Of a DNA stretch of 64,000 nt, positions 56,459 to 64,000 are shown piece by piece (positions within the stretch are counted from its first letter, which is position 1; each line of letters begins with the position of its first letter). The translations under genes were made by a program, and so were the position numbers. The stretch is taken from contig JBANSL010000009.1 of assembly GCA_037127255.1 (NCBI GenBank), forward strand, positions 33,873,475 to 33,937,474, in the 5' to 3' direction. The notes under the pieces are model-generated. The model was not told the origin of the DNA and made no database searches. It saw only the letters and a program-made list of their open reading frames with translations. This DNA comes from Persicaria tinctoria. Taxonomy: Eukaryota > Streptophyta > Magnoliopsida > Caryophyllales > Polygonaceae.

Positions 56459-57760
56459 TGATAATGCATATTTCATATAGGCATTATAGGTGTTTCTTAT
56501 TGCAATTAGGTAGAGGTTTTGCTATATTTTTAGTCTAGTTTCGTATATTGCTTGTGACGTGTTCGAATTCGGAATCTACACGTTTTTATTGTTTATTCTA
56601 CAGAATTACATTCCGACCTTGGATGGACTTTGGGAAGAGCTTAAGAAGTATGTTTTAGAGCATATGGAGGCTAGAGGAGGAGATAAAGAGGAGAAAGGAT
56701 CCACGATATTGAAATCTATTGAACACAATTGAGGAACGACGGACACTGCATAGGCGGCGCCCGCCGTTGACCTGTTTTTCGGATACGCGGTTTTGGATCC
56801 GAATACATTATTTCCTATTAGTTTATGCTATTTCCTACTAGGGTTTTGCCGACTTCTATAATCTTTATTAGTTGTTTTTCAGTTCCATATTGAGACGGAG
56901 TTATTGTGTGTGGTATTGTGAAACTATGAACACAAATAGAGAGCATTGGCCTATGAGTTGGTAAACTCATAGTTTCGCCTGTGATTCGAAGACATGGTTG
57001 TTTGGATTGTGAGGATTTGATTCTATTTGATTATTCATGTTCTTAGTTATCATCTTGTGCTTAATTATTATATTTGTGTTCCTTTCTATGCCTGATCAAC
57101 ATGTTAGAATTGCATCATAGCTATGAAGTCGTTATTTTTTCTCGATAGAAAGCAAAGGTATTGATGGTAGTGATGTCTCCTTGTCTTTGTAGTGGATGAT
57201 TTCAATTGATCTATGTAGTGTAGATTCAATTAGGGTTGAGTTTGGTATACGCGTATTAATCTTAATTGAGTTGAGTCAATGTGCCAATTGATCTTGATTA
57301 CTTGAGTCCTTAATGCTATTCTTTAGTGATATTGAATAAGATGAGTGAATCTCTTAATTACAACCAGCTACTCTCAACTTTAGTCAAGTAGACCTAGGAA
57401 TATGAATAATTAATAGATCAATCCGAAGACCATGAATTCTAACCATTGTCAGGGAATTGCAGGTGAAATGTTCTTTCTACTTTGATATCAATCTATTTGC
57501 GATCATAAATTTGGTTACTTTTACATATTTGCTACTTGTTAAGAATCATTGCTTTGCTATAAGAGTCTTTGCTTAGAGTTATTGAATAGGAAATCGCTTC
57601 TCCCTATGGGTTCGACAGTGGACTTCATCGCTATACTAGTAGTTATTTGGTTTATCAAGCGATTGATTGCCTAATCTATTGGTTTGTGTTTAAGTTTTGA
57701 TATTATTACTAACTTGGGGAAGGGGGAAAGTGCCAACGACGTTCGTCCCGCATTATGTTT
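56459..57760 (+). repeat. Gypsy-2 5' LTR
   Basis: About 1.3 kb. Left border set by the copia gag break, right border by the primer site; the last few bases are uncertain. Near 56743-56780 it contains GACACTGCATAGGCGGCGC, closely matching a motif in each downstream array unit. Confidence 0.65.
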
Positions 57761-57762
57761 CT

Positions 57763-57780
57763 TGGCGCTGTTGCCGAGGA
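57763..57780 (+). other. Gypsy-2 primer-binding site (tRNA-Asp type)
   Basis: TGGCGCTGTTGCCGAGGA, two transitions from the Gypsy-1 site. Both are consistent with cytosine deamination on one or the other strand. Confidence 0.75.
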
Positions 57781-57953
57781 GAAGAAAGGAGTTTGCTTTT
57801 CTTTATCTCTTTCAATTACTCTTTACTTTGAGTCTTTTGTGTCCTTGTATAGTTCATACTAGATCTTCTAATTCATTGCCTTTGTCTTTTGATCCTTAAG
57901 TTGAAAGATCTCTTAGGTTGAACAGGAAGCTTTTGTTTGAGACAAACGAGGAG

Positions 57954-58745
57954 ATGGCAGAAGACGCAGTTGTTGATCTGCCAAGAAGGGCCCTGAGAAA
58001 CCTAAATGAACCTAATTTGAGTGCTCAACCACTTGATGTTGAGATAGACTAAGACCCCAATGCCTGAACGATGACCAATTGATGTTGAGAGTGTTTCCCT
58101 TTACTTTGAAGGATTTTGCAAGTGATTGACTTTTCTACCTACCCTCAGAAAGCATGACTACTTGGGTGCAATTGAAGGAAGTTTTCCTGCAAAAGTACTT
58201 TCCTGCGACTCACCTCAACAAACTTAAGAAGTAGCTGTCAAGTATTGAGCAATCACCTACGGAGAGTCTTTATGAGTATGTTGAGCGGTTCAAGAAGCTT
58301 AAGGGTAGTTGTCTGCAACATGGTATACCCGAGGATGATCTAGTGTTGTGTCTTTATGAAGGCTTGCTTCACACTGATAAGAGTTTCATCAATGCTACTA
58401 GCGGAGGAGATATTTTGGATAAAACACCTCAAGAAGCAATGTAGATTTTTGAAGGGTTGGCTAATGCATCGCAACAATATGGGAGACACCAAGGAGTTAG
58501 AGGAGTTCATAAGTTGGATAGTTTGAGAGATAGACATAAGGATGATATCGATAGGCTTATGGAGATCGTGAACAAGATGGTTGTGCAAATGAATCAACCC
58601 CATCAGCCTAGACCTTGTGGTGTATGTGGAGATCCAAATCATCCAAATGATAAGTGTCCCTTGATTCAGGAGGACACCGCTGAAATGAATGTTATGGATT
58701 ATGGACCTCGCCCCAACTTTGGTAACTACTACAATCAGGGCTACA
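57954..58745 (+). pseudogene. Gypsy-2 gag, capsid and zinc-knuckle part
   Basis: Starts at ATG 57954 (MAEDAVVDLPRRALRNL). Broken by stops (for example TAA near 58050) and frameshifts. The Retrotrans_gag core is readable as MTTWVQLKEVFLQKYFPATHLNKLKK, PTESLYEYVERFKKLKGSC and DDLVLCLYEGL. An open piece from 58457 includes the CCHC knuckle CGVCGDPNHPNDKC (about 58616-58657) and YYNQGYNSN before the array. It would form the particle shell; this copy is not translatable. Confidence 0.8.
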
Positions 58746-59426
58746 ATTCAAACTACCAAAGTGGATTCAACGGCAAAGGCCAGCAGCAACAAGTTTCTTT
58801 TCAGATAGGACAATTTGAGAATCGTCCTAGAAACACTCAATAAGAAGATCGAGATGAGACATTGAGGTTGCTATTGGACAAGATGAGTGTTCAAGAGAAG
58901 TTGTAGAGTCAGATGGCTAAGGAGATTGCTGAATTGAAGGCGAAAGATTCGGGGAAGTTACCATCGCAGGTGGTGGTGAATCCGAAGGAGAATGTTAGCG
59001 CCATGATCCTTAGAGGAGGTAAACAAGTGAATGTGCCCACTAGGAATGTTGAAGAGAGGCCTAGGGAAGAAGTTGATTTGGGAAATAAAGAGGAAGAGAC
59101 GGAATTGGAGACACACTGCATAGACGGCGCTCGTCGCCCCTCACCCCGGCGCCCGCCGCCTCCTCCAGTGACGTATCTGACTTCTGACATTGCTCAACTC
59201 CCAAAGAATTCTTCTAAAGAGTGGTCTTCTGAGGTTTCAAGACCCGCACCACCCTTTCCTCATGCCTTAAGATATGATCGTAAGTGGGAGGACAAGCAAA
59301 TTCTTTATGACACCTTTGCTCGCTGTGAGGTAAATATTCCACTTTTCAATTTGATTAAAACTGTGCCTCGCTATGCGAAATTTTTGAAAGAAGTATGCAT
59401 GATGAAGCGTAAGCAAAGGATGCGAA
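58746..59426 (+). repeat. Array unit 1 (681 bp)
   Basis: Follows the gag knuckle without a break. Stops TAA at 58841 (CAA to TAA) and TAG near 58904. The rest is open into unit 2. Confidence 0.85.
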
Positions 59427-60107
59427 ATTCAAACTACCAAAGTGGATTCAACAGCAGAGGCCAGCAACAACAAGTTCCTTTTCAGATAGGACAATTTGAG
59501 AATCGTCCTAGAAACACTCAACAAGAAGATCGAGATGAGACATTGAGGTTGCTATTGGAGAAGATGAGTGTTCAAGAGAAGTTGTTGAGTCAGATGGCTA
59601 AGGAGATTGGTGAATTGAAGGAGAAAGATTCGGGGAAGTTACCATCGCAGGTGGTGGTGAATTCGAAGGAGAATGTTAGCGCTATGATCCTTAGAGGAGG
59701 TAAACAAGTGAATGTGCCCACTAGGAATGTTGAAGGGAGGTCTAGGGAAGAAGTTGATTTGGGAAATAAAGAGGAAGAGACAGAATTGGAGACACACTAC
59801 ATAGACGGCGCTCGTCGCCGCTCACCCCGGCGCCCGCCGCCTCCTCTAGCGACGGATCCGACTTCTGACATTGCTCAACTCCCAAAGAATTCTTCTAAAG
59901 AGTGGACTTCTAAGGTTTCAAGACCTGCACCACCCTTTTCTCATACCTTAAGATATGATCGTAAGTGGGAGGACAAACAAATTCTTTATGACACCTTTGC
60001 TCGTTGTGAGGTAAATATTCCACTTTTCAATTTGATTAAAACTATGCCTCGCTATGCAAAATTTTTGAAAGAACTATGCATGATGAAGCGCAAACAAAGG
60101 ATGTGAA
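59427..60107 (+). repeat. Array unit 2 (681 bp)
   Basis: Open throughout, from 58913 to a TGA at its end (60104-60106, in RMR of the joint). Longest uninterrupted two-unit frame, 397 codons with unit 1. Confidence 0.85.
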
Positions 60108-60788
60108 ATTCAAACTACCAAAGTGGATTCAGCAGCAGAGGCCAGCAGCAACAAGTTCCTTTTTAGATAGGACAATTTGAGAATCGTCCTAGAAACACTC
60201 AACAAGAAGATCGAGATGAGATATTGAGGTTGCTATTGGACAAGATGAGTGTTCAAGAGAAGTTGTTAAGTCAGATGGCTAAGGAGATTGGTGAAGTGAA
60301 GGCAAAAGACACGGGGAAGTTACCATCGCAGGTGGTGGTAAATCCGCAGGAAAATGTTAGCGCCATGATCCTTAGAGGAGGTAAACTAGTGAATGTGCCC
60401 ACTAGGAATGTTGAAGAGAGGTCTAGGGAAGAAGTTGATTTGGGAAATAAAGAGGAAGAGGCGAAATTGGAGACACACTGCATAGACGGTGCTCGTCGCC
60501 TCTCACCCCGGCGCCCGCCGCCTCCTCCAGTGACGGATCCGACTTTTGACATTGCTCAACTCCCGAAGAATTCTTCTAAAGAGTGGTCTTTTGAGGTTTC
60601 AAGACCTGCACCACGCTTTCCTCATGCCTTAAGATATGATCGTAAGTGGGAGGACAAACAAATTCTTTATGACACCTTTGCTCGTTGTGAGGTAAATATT
60701 CCACTTTTCAATTTGATTAAAACTATGCCTCGCTATGCAAAATTTTTGAAAGAACTATGCATGATGAAGCGCAAACAAAGGATGTGAA
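60108..60788 (+). repeat. Array unit 3 (681 bp)
   Basis: Carries TAG near 60164 (QIGQF to stop) and ends with the same TGA joint. Reads GEVKAKDTGKLPSQ, VVVNPQENVS and VTDPTFD, shared only with unit 4. Confidence 0.85.
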
Positions 60789-61469
60789 ATTCAAACTACC
60801 AAAGTGGATTCAGCAGCAGAGGCCAGCAGCAACAAGTTCCTTTTTAGATAGGACAATTTGAGAATCGTCCTAGAAACACTCAACAAGAAGATCGAGATGA
60901 GATATTGAGGTTGCTATTGGACAAGATGAGTGTTCAAGAGAAGTTGTTAAGTCAGATGGCTAAGGAGATTGGTGAAGTGAAGGCAAAAGACACGGGGAAG
61001 TTACCATCGCAGGTGGTGGTAAATCCGCAGGAAAATGTTAGCGCCATGATCCTTAGAGGAGGTAAACTAGTGAATGTGCCCACTAGGAATGTTGAAGAGA
61101 GGTCTAGGGAAGAAGTTGATTTGGGAAATAAAGAGGAAGAGGCGAAATTGGAGACACACTGCATAGACGGTGCTCGTCGCCTCTCACCCCGGCGCCCGCC
61201 GCCTCCTCCAGTGACGGATCCGACTTTTGACATTGCTCAACTCCCGAAGAATTCTTCTAAAGAGTGGTCTTTTGAGGTTTCAAGACCTGCACCACGCTTT
61301 CCTCATGCCTTAAGATATGATCGTAAGTGGGAGGACAAACAAATTCTTTATGATACCTTTGCTCGTTGTGAGGTAAATATTCCACTTTTCAATTTGATTA
61401 AAACTGTGCCTCGCTATGCGAAATTTTTGAAAGAACTATGCATGATGAAGCGCAAGCAAAGGATGCGAA
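60789..61469 (+). repeat. Array unit 4 (681 bp)
   Basis: Nearly identical to unit 3, including its private residues and both private stops, so it arose by duplication of unit 3 after those mutations. Its joint to unit 5 is open. Confidence 0.85.
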
Positions 61470-62150
61470 ATTCAAACTACCAAAGTGGATTCAGCGGCAG
61501 AGGCCAGCAACAACAAGTTCCTTTTCAGATAGGACAATTTGAGAATCGTCCTAGAAACACTCAACAAGAAGATCGAGATGAGACATTGAGGTTGCTATTG
61601 GACAAGATGAGTGTTGAAGAGAAGTTGTTGAGTCAGATGGCTAAAGAGATTGGTGAATTGAAGGCAAAAGATACGGGGAAGTTACCATCGCAGGTGGTGG
61701 TGAATCCGAAGGAGAATAATAGCTCCATGATCCTTAGAGAAGGTAAACTAGTGAATGTGCCCACTAGGAATGTTGAAGAGCGGCCTAGGGAAGAAGTTGA
61801 TTTGGGAAATAAAGAGGAAGAGATGGAATCGGAGACACACTGCATAGACGGCGCTCGTCGCCCCTCACCCCGGTGCCCGCCGCCTCCTCTAGTGACGGAT
61901 CCGACTTCTGACATTGCTCAACTCCCAAAGAATTCTTCTAAAGAGTGGTCTTCTGAGGTTTCAAGACCTGCACCACCCTTTCCTCATGCCTTAAGATATG
62001 ATCGTAAGTGGGAGGACAAACAAATTCTTTATGATACCTTTGCTCGTTGTGAGGTAAATATTCCACTTTTCAATTTGATTAAATTTGTGCCTCGTTATGC
62101 GAAATTTTTGAAAGAACTATGAATGATGAAGCGCAAGCAAAGGATGCGAA
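61470..62150 (+). repeat. Array unit 5 (681 bp)
   Basis: Open in frame from unit 4 until TGA in KELC (62120-62122). Private residues NSSMILREGK and CPPPPL recur, in part, in unit 7. Confidence 0.85.
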
Positions 62151-62733
62151 ATTCAAACTACCAAAGTGGATTCAGCGGCAGAGGCCAGCAGCAACAAATT
62201 CCTTTTCAGATAGGACAATTTGAGAATTGTCCTAGAAACACTCAACAACAAGATCGAGATGAGACATTGAGGTTGCTATTGGACAAGATAAGTGTTCGAA
62301 AGAAGTTGTTGAGTCAGATGGCTAAGGAGATTGGTGAATTGAAAGCGAAAGATTCGGGGAAGTTACCATCTCAGGTTGTGATGAATCCGAAAGAGAAGTT
62401 GTTGAGACGGAATTGGAGACACACTGAATAGACGGCGCTCGCCGCCCCTCACCCCGGCGCCCGCCGCCTCCTCCAATGACGGATCCGACTTCTGACGTTG
62501 CTCAACTCCCGAAGAATTCTTCTAAAGAGTGGCCTTCTGAGGTTTCAAGACCTACACCACCGTTTCCTTATGCCTCATGATATGATCGTAAGTGGGAGAA
62601 CAAACAAATTCTTTATGACACCTTTGCTCGTTTTGAGGTAAATATTCCACTTTCAATTTGATTAAAAATGTGCCTCGCTATGCGAAATTTTTGAAAGAAC
62701 TATGCATGATGAAGCGCAAGCAAAGGATGCGAA
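62151..62733 (+). repeat. Array unit 6 (583 bp, deleted and frameshifted)
   Basis: Lacks about 98 bp after VVMNPKEK, which destroys the reading frame; also carries CCTCATGA in place of CCTTAAGA and a one-base loss near 62653. The same lesions are present in unit 8. Confidence 0.85.
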
Positions 62734-63414
62734 ATTCAAACTACCAAAGTGGATTCAGCGGCAGAGGCCAGCAACAACAAGTTCCTTTTCAGATAGGACA
62801 ATTTGAGAATCGTCCTAGAAACACTCAACAAGAAGATCGAGATGAGACATTGAGGTTGCTATTGGACAAGATGAGTGTTCAAGAGAAGTTGTTGAGTCAG
62901 ATGGCTAAGGAGATTGGTGAATTGAAGGCAAAAGATACGGGGAAGTTACCATCGCAGGTGGTGGTGAATCCGAAGGAGAATGTTAGCTCCATGATCCTTA
63001 GAGAAGGTAAACTAGTGAATGTGCCCACTAGGAATGTTGAAGAGGGGCCTAGGGAAGAAGTTGATTTGGGAAATAAAGAGGAAGAGATGGAATCGGAGAC
63101 ACACTGCATAGACGGCGCTCGTCGCCCCTAACCCCGGTGCCCGCCGCCTCCTCTAGTGACGGATCCGACTTCTGACATTGCTCAACTCCCAAAGAATTCT
63201 TCTAAAGAGTAGTCTTCTGAGGTTTCAAGACCTGCACCACCCTTTCCTCATGCCTTAAGATATGATCGTAAGTGGGAGGACAAACAAATTCTTTATGATA
63301 CCTTTGCTCGTTGTGAGGTAAATATTCCACTTTTCAATTTGATTAAATTTGTGCCTCGTTATACGAAATTTTTGAAAGAACTACGCATGATGAAGCGCAA
63401 GCAAAGGATGCGAA
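62734..63414 (+). repeat. Array unit 7 (681 bp)
   Basis: Resembles unit 5 (NVSSMILREGK). A TAA at 63129 and TAG at 63209 interrupt it. Confidence 0.85.
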
Positions 63415-63997
63415 ATTCAAACTACCAAAGTGGATTCAGCGGCAGAGGCCAGCAGCAACAAGTTCCTTTTCAGATAGGACAATTTGAGAATTGTCCTAGA
63501 AACACTCAACAACAAGATCGAGATGAGACATTGAGGTTGCTATTGGACAAGATAAGTGTTCGAAAGAAGTTGTTGAGTCAGATGGCTAAGGAGATTGGTG
63601 AATTGAAAGCGAAAGATTCGGGGAAGTTACCATCTCAGGTTGTGATGAATCCGAAAGAGAAGTTGTTGAGACGGAATTGGAGACACACTGAATAGACGGC
63701 ACTCGCCGCCCCTCACCCCGGCGCCCGCCGCCTCCTCCAATGACGGATCCGACTTCTGACGTTGCTCAACTCCCGAAGAATTCTTCTAAAGAGTGGCCTT
63801 CTGAGGTTTCAAGACCTGCACCACCGTTTCCTTATGCCTCATGATATGATCGTAAGTGGGAGAACAAACAAATTCTTTATGACACCTTTGCTCGTTTTGA
63901 GGTAAATATTCCACTTTCAATTTGATTAAAAATGTGCCTCGCTATGCGAAATTTTTGAAAGAACTATGCACGATGAAGCTCAAGCAAAGGATGCGAA
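63415..63997 (+). repeat. Array unit 8 (583 bp)
   Basis: Copy of unit 6 with the same deletion. Its last 30 bases differ (GCACGATGAAGCTCAAGC), and the following three bases do not restart the module, suggesting the original terminal copy. Confidence 0.8.
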
Positions 63998-64000
63998 AGA

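Larger units (their letters stand above)
58746..63997 (+). repeat. Tandem array of eight gag-protease linker modules
   Basis: Start points of the phrase ATTCAAACTACCAAAGTGG fall at 58746, 59427, 60108, 60789, 61470, 62151, 62734 and 63415. The spacing is 681 bp except 583 after the sixth, and the eighth unit is also 583. A full module is 227 codons: NSNYQSGF..GRGQQQQ, a helical segment (RDETLRLLLDKMSVQEKLLSQMAKEIGEL), LPSQVVVNPKENVSAMILRGGK, an acidic stretch, a Pro/Arg-rich stretch, then RYDRKWEDKQILYDTFARCEVNIPLFNLIK and PRYAKFLKELCMMKRKQRM. The LPSQ..ILRGGK and RYAKFLKE parts are normal single-copy features of gypsy gag-protease linkers. The last bases of the window diverge from the unit start, so the array probably ends here. 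Confidence 0.92.
56459..64000 (+). mobile_element. Gypsy-2: second Ty3/gypsy element, running out of the window
   Basis: LTR starts TGATAATGCATATTTC at the interruption of copia gag. A tRNA-Asp type primer site lies at 57763, then gag with a CCHC knuckle and an eight-fold tandem array in the gag-protease linker. Protease, RT and the 3' LTR are not in the window, so the far TSD (expected TGCTC) cannot be checked. Confidence 0.78.

Noticed and set aside
58909..63109. Repeated 93-codon minus-strand ORFs in the Gypsy-2 array
   Set aside because: Exact shadows of the plus-strand module, one per unit.
58746..63997. CRISPR-like or satellite array
   Set aside because: Units are 681 bp, coding and part of a retrotransposon gag; no short repeat-spacer pattern.

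Overview
This window looks like heterochromatic, repeat-packed nuclear DNA of a flowering plant, most likely a eudicot. Every protein signature I can place belongs to plant transposable elements: L1-type LINEs with plant zf-RVT and RNase H tails, a CACTA (En/Spm) element with TNP2/DUF4218/DUF4216 and Transposase_24 type proteins, Athila-like Ty3/gypsy elements with a tRNA-Asp type primer-binding site, a copia remnant, hAT and Mutator-like elements, and a TRIM-like LTR array. I see no convincing host gene and no rRNA; the only tRNA signal is one degenerate tRNA-like sequence.

Positions 1-42690 are a set of nested insertions whose order can be read from target-site duplications (TSDs) and from reading frames that rejoin when an insert is removed. 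A foldback element (arms at about 1-390 and 42444-42690) was split near its palindromic centre by a full-length LINE (LINE-A, 407-41957, minus strand, 16-bp TSD). LINE-A was split by a tandem LTR array (1656-6930, 5-bp TSD) and by a CACTA element (10137-39096, 3-bp TSD GAC). Inside the CACTA sit a TIR element lodged in a TA microsatellite (11045-13868) that itself holds a hAT (12906-13842), a Mutator-like element (14215-31327) that holds a 14.5-kb gypsy element (Gypsy-1, 15036-29578), and a solo LTR (32574-33501) related to the array in LINE-A. The deepest chain is foldback > LINE-A > CACTA > MULE > Gypsy-1.

From 42691 to 52555 there is a second full-length LINE (LINE-B, 44118-50804, 17-bp TSD) with an atypical ORF1, then a SINE-like sequence and a 5'-truncated third LINE. 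From 52979 there are two non-autonomous hAT elements with perfect 8-bp TSDs, one inside a copia LTR. The copia gag is cut by a second gypsy element (Gypsy-2, 56459 to beyond the window). Its gag has, between the CCHC knuckle and the protease, eight tandem copies of a 681-bp (227-codon) coding module or its 583-bp deleted form.

Most element genes are broken. The exception is the second CACTA gene, whose four exons join in frame. Two gypsy elements share a pattern I find the most unusual: short sequence motifs present in the LTR are also found in the coding linkers between polyprotein domains, as TCGA palindromes in Gypsy-1 and a GC-rich motif in Gypsy-2.
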